64,000 bases of DNA from Symsagittifera roscoffensis (GCF_963678635.1 NC_087064.1:33084369-33148368); one strand, 5' to 3'; positions 35,146-46,329 are shown, counted from the first letter of the stretch. Numbers and translations: made by a program. Notes: generated by a model from the sequence alone, not told the origin.

Positions 35146-37366
35146 GCGGGAGAGTGATAAATGGAAGGGACCTGGGGTTATCATTGGTCAAGATGGCGCC
35201 GTTGTTTTTGTCAGACATGGGGGAGCTGTGGTTAAAGTCCACAGAACACGGCTTCGTCATGTACAGAACGATCGGGTAGTAGTGAGTCCCTCTGACTTGT
35301 CAGAAGACCACAGGACTACAATGGAACACGTTAAAGTTAAGGTAGCACACGAGATACCACAATCAGCCGACGAGGCGTTGACTCCAGGTGCATCATGTTC
35401 AGTAGACGAAGATGATGGTCCTCATGAAGTGGCAGGTATACAGGAGTCGAAAAAGGAAACTGCTGCTGAATTGACTGACAACGCCCATGAAGGTGTTCTT
35501 GATATCGCCAAATCGGCCACAGGTGTTACTAAAGCGGCAACAGGAAGAATTCTTCATTTTACGAGTCGGCAACATGGCTACGAAGGAGAAAAAGTAACCG
35601 CGGTCATATAGGGACGAGGCGGAAAAGCATCTGGAATCCACAAGAATTGGTGGAACATTGAGTCCAGACAGCTGTGCCGGTAATGAAGATTGTGTGGATA
35701 TATCTAAGTTGGATGATGTTTCTATTCAAAGTTATCGAGAGACTGTTTTACTGTCCGTTCCAGATGAGTTCCAGGGCGCAAAAGTTGACGAATTGCGAAG
35801 TTGGGTGAAAAACGAGGTTTACACAGAAGTCCAAGATGTCGGGCAGGCGTATATCACTTGTAGGTGGGTACTGACACTAAAGCCTGATCGAAAAAAGGCC
35901 AGACTGGTTGTACGAGGTTTTGAGGATCCCGATTTCGAAACCCTGATTAAGGATTCGCCAACAGTGTCACGTAATACATTTCGTATTGCCGTGTCAATCT
36001 GCGCTGCAAAGTCCTGGATGTGCCATTCGATGGATATTCGAACTGATTTCTACATGGTGAAGCGCTGAGACGGGATGTTTTTGCCAAACCGCCCCCTGAA
36101 GCCGAAAAACAGCATGGTGTGCGGTGGAAGGTGTTAAAGTGCGCGTATGGACTGAAGGATGCTGCTAGACATTGGTTTGAGAAAATGAAATCTGCAATTT
36201 TAGCCACTGGCTGCGTCAGTTCTAGTATGGATCCCTGCTTATTCTATCTGAAAGATGATGAAAACAACCTCATTGGGTTGTTAGCTACCCATGTTGACGA
36301 CATATGGTGGGCCGGTACTCGAGCATTTAAGGAGAAAGTGATTTGCTACTTGGAGAGGGTTTTTGAGATCCGCAGCCAAGAATCGCCACCGTTCCAGCAT
36401 CTAGGATTCAAAGTCACACAAGATGATAATCGCATTGTTTTGGATCTTGCTGAGTATGTCTTACAACTTGAGGAAGTTACCGTTCCTAAATCCGATGACA
36501 CAATTAACCAGAAGGACCGCAGTAATCTCCGATCGGCATTAGGAAAGTTACAATGGGTGGCAAGTCAAGCGCGACCTGATATTGCCTTTTCTTTAAGCCG
36601 CCTTCTTGCCCAAGATAAGGAACGTATCAGGGGTCACTTTATGCTTATCAATAAGCTTATTCGGAAACTGCGTTTTTCTCTTGATAAATGCCGTCTAATC
36701 TTCGAGAAGTCCGCTGATGTTGCTCATTGGTCTATTCGAGTGTATAGTGATGCGTCGCTCAATAATTTGCCTTGTGGTAGAACACAGTCTGGGCATTTAG
36801 TGTTGCTTGAAACCCCTGGTTCAAGACCGTGTCTTCTGAATTGGCAGTCTCAGAAGCTCAGACGTATTGTCAGAAGCACAATTTGTGGGGAGACCATTGC
36901 CTGCGTTGACGCTGTTGATGCTGCTTATCTGTGTCAACAAATTCTGAAAGAAGTAATGGGAATTTCGGTCCCAATAGTCTGTTCAACTGATAACCGTTCA
37001 TTGGTTGACAACGTATTTTCCACCAAAGTTCAACACGACAAACGTCTGCGTATAGAAATTGCATATTCACGCACCATGGTGGAGTCTGGCGTTATTTCCC
37101 GACTACAATGGGTTCCCACTAACGAACAGCTAGCAGATTGCCTTACAAGATATCGAACCACGCTGCTGATGATCTTATTCGCTACTTGCATGAGAAGCCA
37201 GCGTACATACAAGCCAGCGGTCCTACAAGAAGCATTTACGGAAGAAGCAAACGCACGCCTACGCCTCCCCTCTGAAGCTTTTAGTACTTTTGGTGATGTA
37301 TTTAAATATGGGAATATGTTATTGTCTGTGTTTATACTTCAGATGAATGACTGGTGGGGTTTGTAA
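35146..37366 (+). pseudogene. Ty1/copia pol fragment: integrase C-terminus, RT, RNase H (copy 1)
   Basis: The sequence opens inside the integrase C-terminal region (W-K-G-P-G-V-I-I-G-Q-D-G, then V-F-V-R-H-G-G). It continues through the RT (R-W-V-L-T-L-K; S-M-D-I-R-T-D-F; L-K-C-A-Y-G-L-K-D-A-A-R-H-W; T-H-V-D-D as block C) and RNase H (Y-S-D-A-S; C-G-E-T; S-T-D-N; L-A-D-C). gag, protease, the integrase core and both LTRs are absent. It is broken by a stop at 35609, a frame change before 35658 and a 1-nt shift near 36045 in RT block A. After that a 415-residue frame (36119-37366) stays open. RNase H keeps its acidic residues. It lies inside Helitron copy 6. Confidence 0.8.
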
Positions 37367-37862
37367 TTGAACGTATTTCCTCTGATGTTTTGACGAACTT
37401 TACAGAGCAGTCATAATCAGAGGCAAGAATCGCAACCCCTTCAAAGATTTTTTAAATTTAATTTTTCTAGAATATTTTGAAAAAGCTCGAAAATCGTCAT
37501 ATCTCGTAAACTAAAAGGATTTTTGGTTATTCATAATTGGAGGCCTAAATCGCAAAACCTGCGGAAACCCTGACAGCATCCCACTATTGGTTTGCTAAAT
37601 TCAAAATTGGTGAAATGAACACTGACTTCAAACTGGAAAATCGAAAAAAATCTTAACCATAGCAATATACGATATAGCTTAAATGTGAAAAAATTCTTTC
37701 GTTAAACATGCAAAAAAAATATGTTGAAAAAGCTTAAACGTGGCGAGATAGTGCAGCCCGCATCTAAATATATAATAGATAAATAGATAGATTGAAGAAA
37801 AAGATGCCGAGTAAAAGATCACTGAACAGAACACGTACTAACACATAAAAAAAATTTCTTTT

Positions 37863-38796
37863 GTACCGAATATCATTGGTTAGAGGGAGACTTAAAGCAG
37901 TTAAATTGTCCTGTCTCAAAATTAAAACCAGTTTCCAATTCAAGAGTATAGAAGAGACGATGACGCTAAGGACACGTCTGTGGACATAGAAGCTAAGGGG
38001 CAGCAACAAGCAGAAAACTTAACTGTTACTGCGATAAGCAAAAAAAACTTACAATTAACGTTTAAAATAAAATTCAAACAGTCCCGTGACTGTGTGGGAA
38101 AGACGCTTGGGCCTTAGTCAAAGGTCGTAAATTTGAATTCCGATTCGGCGACGGTTGGAGGAGTTCCAGCGTCATCCGCTTCCTCAAGATGAGACCAGCT
38201 ATGGCTCAATGGATGACAATCCCCTCCCCCATAGATTGCCCTGCATTGAGTAGGATGAAGGATTGAAAATTTTACTAAGGACTCCTTATACTTGTTTTTA
38301 GGGCGGTGAGCTCGCGCCGAAAATAACTTTATTATTTGGTTAAACCTTCCTAAAAAGGCCCAACACGCCTTTTTGGTCTCTTTTAATCGATAATAGTGGG
38401 GTTCGTTCCAAAGACGCCGCCTTCTCAACGCCAGAGCAAACTTGCAGCAAATGACACTGCTACAAATTACCGTATTTTCGAGCGTAGACAGCAAGCTTGA
38501 ACCGGGTATTGGTTACTGCTGATCTGTCGATTAAGAATAATCTTTTTGTTACGTGCCGGAATGAACCCAAACCCCGGTCCCATATCAGCCCCCTTCATCA
38601 AAAAATCAACCTCACTCAACCAAGTGCCTGGTGTGACATATGCCGATAACTGTTACTGTGATAAGCAAAAAACCATATGCTGCCCCTTAGCTTCTATGTC
38701 CACAGACGTGTCCTTAGCGTCATCGTCTCTTCTATACTCTTGAATTGGAAACTGCTTTTAATTTTAAGTCTCCCTCTAACCAATGATATTCGGTAC
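37863..38796. repeat. Foldback: ~140-bp inverted repeat arms
   Basis: The left arm 37863-38003 (GTACCGAATATCATTGGTTA ... GAAGCTAAGGGGCAGCA) is the reverse complement of 38678-38796 (TGCTGCCCCTTAGCTTCTAT ... ATATTCGGTAC). The right arm lacks ~24 bp that the duplicate at 45472 still has. The left arm includes the first bases of the MITE at 38791 together with its target duplication, so the inverted copy formed after that MITE inserted. The spacer carries an N-P-G-P fragment. Confidence 0.75.
38540..38743 (+). pseudogene. N-terminal fragment of a non-LTR ORF with degenerate 2A-like motif
   Basis: Codons 38549-38581 read L-R-A-G-M-N-P-N-P-G-P, followed by I-S-A-P-F. Many CR1/L2-type non-LTR elements start an ORF with 'LL-x-AGD-x-x-x-NPGP'. 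Here the D-x-E residues needed for 2A ribosome skipping are replaced, so it would not act as a 2A. The frame ends at 38743 inside the foldback arm, with no endonuclease or RT downstream. It is duplicated at 45249-45452. Confidence 0.5.
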
Positions 38797-39058
38797 TAGT
38801 TTACTTGTTTGGTCCCTCAAAAATGCTGTGGCCCCTAATAAAAACCGAGGTACAGTATGTGGCTAATTCTAACAGCAAGCATTTTTATTTCTCTATATTG
38901 CTGTCAAAACTGTCCTAGTTAGTCTATCGGGTACGAATCCGGTCAACTCGACCAAGGCGTATGTTCAAATCCCGTGCTGGCTCTCCTTTTTAGAAAATAG
39001 GCGGGACCAATCATCTAAACTAAATTTGTCACGGGACCAAACAAGTAAACTAGTACCG
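38791..39058. mobile_element. MITE with 26-bp inverted repeats and 6-bp target duplication
   Basis: The left end CGGTACTAGTTTACTTGTTT (then GGTCCC) is exactly complementary to the right end GGGACC, AAACAAGTAAACTAGTACCG. GATATT is duplicated at 38785-38790 and 39059-39064. The interior 38920-38988 is tRNA-like (B box TGTTCAAATCCCGTGC). 268 bp, no coding. Confidence 0.8.
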
Positions 39059-39127
39059 GATATTCCTTTTTGGGCCAAAAACAATCAACTTCAACAATCA
39101 ACTTCAACAATTCCACCTGGAACGATT

Positions 39128-39592
39128 CGGTACTACTATGATAGTGGTCCCACGAAAAAGCAACTATGATAGACAGGTCCCGCATGCATTTCGCATGTTA
39201 TAATTTTGAAAACTAATTTTGTATAAATTATTCATTTCAAAAATCTCGCACAAAATGCTGAGTCAGAAACTGTTCAGATTAACAATTGTAACTACTATCT
39301 TGTTTAAATCAAGAAAAATGCTCGCTTCAATTTATTTTACGGTATACAACAATAATGGGGCTGACTTATTTGTCATCAAAACTCAATGTTAGCGGTCTTT
39401 TTGAATTTGCCACCTTATAATCGTGAAGAGGGTGTTTCTACGAAGTAACGAAACAGAAAAGGGGTTTGAAAATATACTGCGGCATCTTTCTGAACTGCAA
39501 AGTCACAATTATTAAACAATTTTAGAGCCATGGGTGTCTTTTTCGCAAGGGACCAGGTTATTTTCAAGGGACCACTCTGTCGTAATAGTACC
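39128..39592. mobile_element. Related MITE with imperfect inverted repeats
   Basis: The left end CGGTACTACTATGATAGTGG (TCCC) pairs imperfectly with the right end GGGACCACTCTGTCGTAATA (GTACC). Flanks AACGATT (39121-39127) and AACGGTT (39593-39599) look like a 7-bp target duplication with one change. The GGTACTA tip and GGTCCC subterminal block are shared with the element at 38791. Confidence 0.6.
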
Positions 39593-39599
39593 AACGGTT

Positions 39600-42539
39600 C
39601 AAATAAAGAAGGTCAAGTAAAATGGGCCTTTCCGTCAATTTTAAGAATAAATCAAGTCGATTTTAATACATGTGACATTCGACCAGAATGGACGAAAATG
39701 CAATTTCGAATTCGTAGCCGCTGACCTGGAAGATTAACGATTTTAGGAGATTAGCGACGTTATTTAAATGATTGGACGAACCGTGAAGGTCAGACGATTC
39801 TGGAATTTTTAATTTTTAAAATTCGAATGATGACCGCACAATTCTGAGAAACGTCGAAACGGCCATTTTTGGAAAAAAGCAAGAAGAAAAACACAACAAT
39901 AGTTGCCATAGAAATAACGACGAGAAAATAACGAGATACAACTGGGGATTATCAGAGACCGCTCCGAGTTGTTACAAGAATCGCTACAATCGTTACGGAG
40001 CAATTCACGCAAACGTTGAAGGGTGTTGGGACAGTGTGTAACCTTATCAGCCTTCTGGAAAGGAGATAAGAACGTTATTTCCCCGGATTCCAGTATCCGG
40101 AGGGGTCTCGATACTTGAACTTGAACCATTTTATTCGAACTTTTAGCTTCCTGGTCATGCCCTGAATTGAATTTAATTAACATCTGGATTCATTTTCTAA
40201 TAAAGAGAAGCTAGGAGTTGAGGGAAAGGGTTGATCCATCTTCGATGGAGATGATGATTTTTGTCTACTGAACAAAAACAATCGTAATATAGTAAATAGT
40301 AGTAGCCCTGTTTTTAGGAGTGACCTCGTGGTCTGGAGATACTGAGACCCAGCCATGAGCTCACTAATTTTGCAGGTAGGTAAGTTAATTTAAGCGTTCT
40401 GGTCGAAGCCGGAGAACAGTAACCTTTTTGTCGAGCCGATGTTGAAAAGACAAGCAAAAGAACTGGCTTTGGTAGAAACGGTGAAAAACATGTAGAGCTT
40501 CTTTTAGACGCTGGCCAGTCGTTTTATAATTTAGCTTCATTTTCCGTCGATATGTACTTCCGGGCGAATGTTACATAGATGTTTTTATGGCGCTCCTGGG
40601 TGTTATTCTTTTTTAACATCATGACCGGCAGAACCGTTAACGAACACTTCGCGCCGAGCGGGTGCTCATAATAACGCCCTTAATAGGCCCTAAACGCCCG
40701 GGCGGAGGGGTAGTTCGGAACGCGGAAGCATTCCGGATTCCGGTGAATAGCTTTTTAACCTAGTTAAGACCGAAAATTCACGTTCCAAAAAGGGTGGGGG
40801 GATCGGCCGTCCCCTCGTTCCCTGAGAGGTTTGTGACCAAAAACACTTAATGATATACAAAAAACCAAACAAAAAAGAGTATAGTACCCAAGAAAAACAA
40901 AAAACATAAAAAAATAATCGAAAAAATCAAAAAACAGTAAAAAAAAGTATAAAATCAGTAGAAATCATTACCCCAGACGAGATGTGATCCGAACCTCCTG
41001 TTTGTTGTTGTTAGATATATTGTTGTTACAGGCATTTACAATAGTCAGGATCGTTACGATCAATTTTGTGGCCCGTTTGTGAGGCTTGTACTGTAGGGTT
41101 ATTTCAGTTTTTAAGAACGTTAATGCTAATTTGCGCTCAAACCGGAAGGATCTCGGGATTAGAGAAGAAGACTGATCCGGCAAGCAGTTCAACGAGCGAC
41201 AAGAAGGGGCTCAACGACAACAACAATCGACTGTTGGGTATCATTAACAAGTTTTGTATCCCTTTTGGTACAAAAAGTAAGATATTAATCTGTGGGGGGC
41301 TCGACAGTGCTGCACTGTAGTGACCCTTCACCGAACCGCGAAATTCCGAGTTAAGCACATTAATTCGGATATTGAACAAACCCGGAGGGGTATTGTTCTA
41401 CTAATATTTTTATTTATACCGCCTATATTGTTACTCATTATCGTTTTCCAGTGAAAAACACAGTAAAATAACCGGTTTTTAGGGTCAAAATAGAGGTATT
41501 TTGATCCCCCCACAAATCGCGAGTTTTGAGAAATCGATATTTTTTGAAACGGAAAAAAGCACTAAATTAGTGAGTTACATTGTTACTGTACTAGAATAAT
41601 AAGTAGAACCAGTTGAGTTTAGTTCAGAAGTGGTTGGAACAATTTGGGTACCAAAAACCGAATTTTCGTGAATTTTGAAAAAACGAAACGCTATAAAATA
41701 AGAAAATTTTTAAAATTTTTTGAGTTAGGGCAGGAAAAATTGTTGTTCGTACAACGTCCACTAGTGAATCGACAGGTTTTAAAACCCGTTTGCCGATAAT
41801 TTTTCGGGTTACAGAGAAATCGAACTTAACGTTTTTGATTTAGTGGATTCATCAATCCGGAGGGGTCCAAATAGCAAAGTTTTTGGAAATTTTTTTCAGT
41901 TAGAGCATTTTAGATCAAGTTTTTTGCATTGAAATAGAAAATTACAGGCCTTCTGAGCACGGATCAATATTTTTTAGATCGGAAAGGACAGAATTGCGAA
42001 AGAAGTTAGGTGGAACCTATATGAGAGAAATTTTTTGACTTTAGAAAAAAGACGTTTTGGTTAATAACTTTGGAACTACTGGACAGATTCAGTTGATCTT
42101 AGTACCATTAGATCAAAAATTAGCTGAGCTTACTAATAAAACTATCAATTATTCAAAAAAGCAAGCGTGAAAGCTTTTTAGGATTATTTTTAGCAAATTC
42201 ACCAAGTCCGGATGGTGGACCCTTCACGTTTTAAATTTTTTTTTTGGAAAGCCCTTACACCCCTACCAAAGAATAGTAACGGTTCAATAAGGCAATTTTA
42301 CGCCGTTCGAGACAAAAAGGAAAGGCTAAGGGCAACAGAAAACCTTAGTTAAGTCGAAACTAGGCTAGCGATAAGACCCTTCACCGTTAGGGTGAATCGT
42401 CAAATAAGAGGCTTACTTCAATCCGGAAGGTTCTTGGGAAAGACGAAACACCCTTCCTAGTTAGTTAAAACATCATAAAAGCAACAAATAACGTATCCGG
42501 AAGGGTATCGGGTGATAATTTAGAAAGTCTCCGAGAAGC
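39600..42539. other. Unassigned ~3-kb body of the tandem unit
   Basis: No recognised protein or RNA gene. The motif ATCCGGAGGGGTC or close variants is scattered at about 40094, 41384, 41857, 42210, 42423 and 42502 before it condenses into a minisatellite. A GC-rich patch lies at 40620-40820. Open frames such as 39809-40183 (-) and 41066-41320 (+) have no family match. It could be untranslated DNA of an unrecognised retroelement. Confidence 0.4.
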
Positions 42540-42795
42540 TATTTTTACAAACCTAGAGGGGTCCCAAAACGGAGGGGTCTTAATTTTCCCAATCCGGAGG
42601 GGTTTTATTTTTCCCAATCCAGAGGGGTCTTATTTTTGCCAATCCGGAAGGGTCCCAATTTTTCAAATCCGGAAGGGCCTTATTTTTGCCAACCCGGAGG
42701 GGTCCCAATTTTGCCAAACCGAAAGGGTCTTGTTTTTGCCAATCCGGAGGGGTCCCAATTTTGCCAATCCCGAAGGTTCTTGTTTTTGCCAAACC
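42540..42795 (+). repeat. ~25-bp GC-rich minisatellite, copy 1
   Basis: About nine units of the form AATCCGGAGGGGTC followed by TTATTTTTGCC or CCAATTTTGCC. The last unit (GTTTTTGCCAAACCG) runs straight into copia coding sequence at 42796, because that coding sequence contains the same 15 bases. The array is shorter and reordered at 49281-49497. Confidence 0.85.
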
Positions 42796-44071
42796 GCCCC
42801 CTGAAGCCGAAAAACAGCATGGTGTGCTGTGGAAGGTGTTAAAGTGCGCGTATGGACTGAAGGATGCTGCTAGACATTGGTTTGAGAAAATGAAATCTGC
42901 AATTTTAGCCACTGGCTGCGTCAGTTCTAGTATGGATCCCTGCTTATTCTATCTGAAAGATGATGAAAACAACCTCATTGGGTTGTTAGCTACCCATGTT
43001 GACGACATATGGTGGGCCGGTACTCGAGCATTTAAGGAGAAAGTGATTTGCTACTTGGAGAGGGTTTTTGAGATCCGCAGCCAAGAATCGCCACCGTTCC
43101 AGCATCTAGGATTCAAAGTCACACAAGATGATAATCGCATTGTTTTGGATCTTGCTGAGTATGTCTTACAACTTAAGGAAGTTACCGTTCCTAAATCCGA
43201 TGACACAATTAACCAGAAGGACCGCAGTAATCTCCGATCGGCATTAGGAAAGTTACAATGGGTGGCAAGTCAAGCGCGACCTGATATTGCCTTTTCTTTA
43301 AGCCGCCTTCTTGCCCAAGATAAGGAACGTATCAGGGGTCACTTTATGCTTATCAATAAGCTTATTCGGAAACTGCGTTTTTCTCTTGATAAATGCCGTC
43401 TAATCTTCGAGAAGTCCGCTGATGTTGCTCATTGGTCTATTCGAGTGTATAGTGATGCGTCGCTCAATAATTTGCCTTGTGGTAGAACACAGTCTGGGCA
43501 TTTAGTGTTGCTTGAAACCCCTGGTTCAAGACCGTGTCTTCTGAATTGGCAGTCTCAGAAGCTCAGACGTATTGTCAGAAGCACAATTTGTGGAGAGACT
43601 ATTGCCTGCGTTGACGCTGTTGATGCTGCTTATCTGTGTCAACAAATTCTGAAAGAAGTAATGGGAATTTCGGTCCCAATAGTCTGTTCAACTGATAATC
43701 GTTCATTGGTTGACAACGTATTTTCCACCAAAGTTCAACACGACAAACGTCTGCGTATAGAAATTGCATATTTACGCACCATGGTGGAGTCTGGCGTTAT
43801 TTCCCGACTACAATGGGTTCCCACTAACGAACAGCTAGCAGATTGCCTTACAAGATATCGAACCACGCTGCTGATGATCTTATTCGCTACTTGCATGAGA
43901 AGCCAGCGTACATACAAGCCAGCGGTCCTAGAAGAAGCATTTACGGAAGAAGCAAACGCACGCCTACGCCTCCCCTCTGAATCTTTTAGTTCTTTTGGTG
44001 ATGTATTTAAATATGGGAATATGTTATTGTCTGTGTTTATACTTCAGATGAATGACTGGTGGGGTTTGTAA
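42782..44071 (+). pseudogene. Ty1/copia RT-RNase H fragment (copy 2)
   Basis: It is identical to 36077-37366 apart from a handful of substitutions (for example L-K-E-V for L-E-E-V, A-Y-L-R for A-Y-S-R, S-E-S-F-S-S for S-E-A-F-S-T). RT block C H-V-D-D and all four RNase H acidic motifs are present. The open frame runs upstream through the minisatellite to 42686, giving a chance 461-residue fusion. It lacks the RT N-terminus, so it cannot make an active enzyme. It arose from the tandem duplication, not from independent transposition. Confidence 0.85.
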
Positions 44072-44103
44072 TTGAACGTATTTCCTCTGATGTTTTGACG
44101 AAC

Positions 44104-44484
44104 TTTACAGAGCAGTCATAATCAGAGGCAAGAATCGCAACCCCTTTAAAGATTTTTTAAATTTAATTTTTCTAGAATATTTTGAAAAAGCTCGAAAATC
44201 GTCGTATCTCGTAAACTAAAAGGATTTTTGGTTATTCATAATTGGAGGCCTAAATCGCAAAACCTGCGGAAACCCTGACAGCATCCCACTATTGGTTTGC
44301 TAAATTCAAAATTGGTGAAATGAACACTGACTTCAAACTGGAAAATCGAAAAAAATCTTAACCATAGCAATATACGATATAGCTTAAATGTGAAAAAATT
44401 CTTTCGTTAAACATGCAAAAAAAATATGTTGAAAAAGCTTAAACGTGGCGAGATAGTGCAGCCCGCATCTAAATATATAATAGA
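44104..44484 (-). mobile_element. 5'-terminal piece of Helitron copy 6 (duplicated)
   Basis: Duplicate of 37405-37779, ending with the Helitron 5' tip TCTATTATATATTTAGATG on the minus strand. The 3' half is absent because the duplication began inside the copia fragment. Confidence 0.8.
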
Positions 44485-44568
44485 TAAATAGATAGATTGA
44501 AGAAAAAGATGCCGAGTAAAAGATCACTGAACAGAACACGTACTAACACATAAAAAAAAATTTCTTTT

Positions 44569-45529
44569 GTACCGAATATCATTGGTTAGAGGGAGACTTA
44601 AAGCAGTTAAATTGTCCTGTCTCAAAATTAAAACCAGTTTCCAATTCAAGAGTATAGAAGAGACGATGACGCTAAGGACACGTCTGTGGACATAGAAGCT
44701 AAGGGGCAGCAACAAGCAAAAAACTTAACTGTTACTGCGATAAGCAAAAAAAACTTACAATTAACGTTTAAAATAAAATTCAAACAGTCCCGTGACTGTG
44801 TGGGAAAGACGCTCGGGCCTTAGTCAAAGGTCGTAAATTTGAATTCCGATTCGGCGACGGTTGGAGGAGTTCCAGCGTTATCCGCTTCGTCAAGATGAGA
44901 CCAGCTATGGCGCAATGGATGACAATCCCCTCCCCCATAGATTGCCCTGCATTGAGTAGGATGAAGGATTGAAAATTTTACTAAGGACTCCTTATACTTG
45001 TTTTTAGGGCGGTGAGCTCGCGCCGAAAAGAACTTTATTATTTGGTTAAACCTTCCTAAAAAGGCCCAACACGCCTTTTTGGTCTCTTCTTTTACGCGAT
45101 AATAGTGGGGTTGGTTCCAATGACGCCGCCTTCTCAACGCCAGAGCAAACTTGCAGCAAATGACACTGCTACAAATTACCGTATTTTCGAGCGTAGACAG
45201 CAAGCTTGAACCGGGTATTGGTTACTGCTGATCTGTCGATTAAGAATAATCTTTTTGTTACGTGCCGGAATGAACCCAAACCCCGGTCCCATATCAGCCC
45301 CCTTCATCAAAAAATCAACCTCACTCAACCAAGTGCCTGGTGTGACATATGCCGATAACTGTTACTGCGATAAGCAAAAAACCATATGCTGCCCCTTAGC
45401 TTCTATGTCCACAGACGTGTCCTTAGCGTCATCGTCTCTTCTATACTCTTGAATTGGAAACTGCTTTTAATTTTGAGACAGGACAATTTAACTGCTTTAA
45501 GTCTCCCTCTAACCAATGATATTCGGTAC
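44569..45529. repeat. Foldback (copy 2)
   Basis: Same structure as 37863-38796. Its right arm keeps the stretch GAGACAGGACAATTTAACTG that copy 1 has lost, so the arms pair over their full length here. This copy is closer to the original state. Confidence 0.75.
45249..45452 (+). pseudogene. Degenerate N-P-G-P fragment (copy 2)
   Basis: Identical in translation to 38540-38743: A-G-M-N-P-N-P-G-P followed by I-S-A-P-F, ending inside the foldback arm. It is present only because of the segmental duplication. Confidence 0.5.
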
Positions 45530-45791
45530 TAGTTTACTTGTTTGGTCCCTCAAAAATGCTGTGGCCCCTAATAAAAACCGAGGTACAGTATGTGGCTAAT
45601 TCTAACAGCAAGCATTTTTATTTCTCTATATTGCTGTCAAAACTGTCCTAATTAGTCTATCGGGTACGAATCCGGTCAACTCGACCAAGGCGTATGTTCA
45701 AATCCCGTGCTGGCTCTCCTTTTTAGAAAATAGGCGGGACCAATCATCTAAACTAAATTTGTCACGGGACCAAACAAGTAAACTAGTACCG
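45524..45791. mobile_element. MITE with 26-bp inverted repeats (copy 2)
   Basis: Duplicate of 38791-39058, including both inverted repeats, the GATATT flanks and the tRNA-like interior. Confidence 0.8.
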
Positions 45792-45860
45792 GATATTCCT
45801 TTTTGGGCCAAAAACAATCAACTTCAACAATCAACTTCAACAATTCCACCTGGAACGATT

Positions 45861-46325
45861 CGGTACTACTATGATAGTGGTCCCACGAAAAAGCAACTAT
45901 GATAGACAGGTCCCGCATGCATTTCGCATGTTATAATTTTGAAAACTAATTTTGTATAAATTATTAATTTCAAAAATCTCGCACAAAATGCTGAGTCAGA
46001 AACTGTTCAGACTAACAATTGTAACTACTATCTTGTTTAAATCAAGAAAAATGCTCGCTTCAATTTATTTTACGGTATACAACAATAATGGGGCTGACTT
46101 ATTCGTCATCAAAACTCAATGTTAGCGGTCTTTTTGAATTTGCCACCTTATAATCGCGAAGAGGGTGTTTCTACGAAGTAACGAAACAGAAAAGGGGTTT
46201 GAAAATATACTGCGGCATCTTTCTGAACTGCAAAGTCACAATTATTAAACAATTTTAGAGCCATGGGTGTCTTTTTCGCAAGGGACCAGGTTATTTTCAA
46301 TGGACCAATCTGTCGTAATAGTACC
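45861..46325. mobile_element. Related MITE (copy 2)
   Basis: Duplicate of 39128-39592 with a few substitutions (for example GGACCAATCTG for GGACCACTCTG in the right repeat). Confidence 0.6.
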
Positions 46326-46329
46326 AACG

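Larger units (their letters stand above)
33757..37779 (-). mobile_element. Helitron copy 6 carrying a Ty1/copia pol fragment
   Basis: On the minus strand the 5' end is A^TCTATTATATATTTAGATG and GCGGGC (to 37779). The 3' end is the hairpin GCACCGGAGTGC, the spacer GTCACACG, then CTAC^T at 33757, a one-base change from CTAG. The family's ~160-bp units fill 33830-35143 and 37405-37600. Between them lies about 2.2 kb of plus-strand copia pol sequence, flanked by a duplicated Helitron unit. Without the copia part the element would be ~1.8 kb, like its relatives. Capture or a secondary insertion cannot be separated here. Confidence 0.65.
36077..42781 (+). repeat. ~6.7-kb tandem duplication, copy 1
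   Basis: This segment and 42782-49414 are collinear and nearly identical, offset by 6705 bp at the start (6733 bp later, owing to a ~27-bp difference near 38760/45472). The unit holds the RT-RNase H part of copia, the 5' end of Helitron copy 6, a foldback, two MITEs, ~3 kb of unassigned sequence and a minisatellite. It has no LTRs and no flanking target duplication, so it is a segmental event. Confidence 0.9.

Noticed and set aside
7335-37779. Autonomous Helitron (Rep/helicase gene)
   Set aside because: No Rep (HUH) or Pif1-like helicase motif was seen in any copy. All are non-autonomous.
38114-38494. 126-residue minus-strand frame (duplicated at 44820-45203)
   Set aside because: It falls between foldback arms, has no domain, and its conservation between copies only reflects the recent duplication.
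38540-38600. Active 2A peptide at M-N-P-N-P-G-P
   Set aside because: The D-x-E residues required before N-P-G-P are missing.
39809-40183. 124-residue minus-strand frame as a gene
   Set aside because: No recognisable domain. It is within the unassigned part of the tandem unit, and the corresponding region of copy 2 carries indels.
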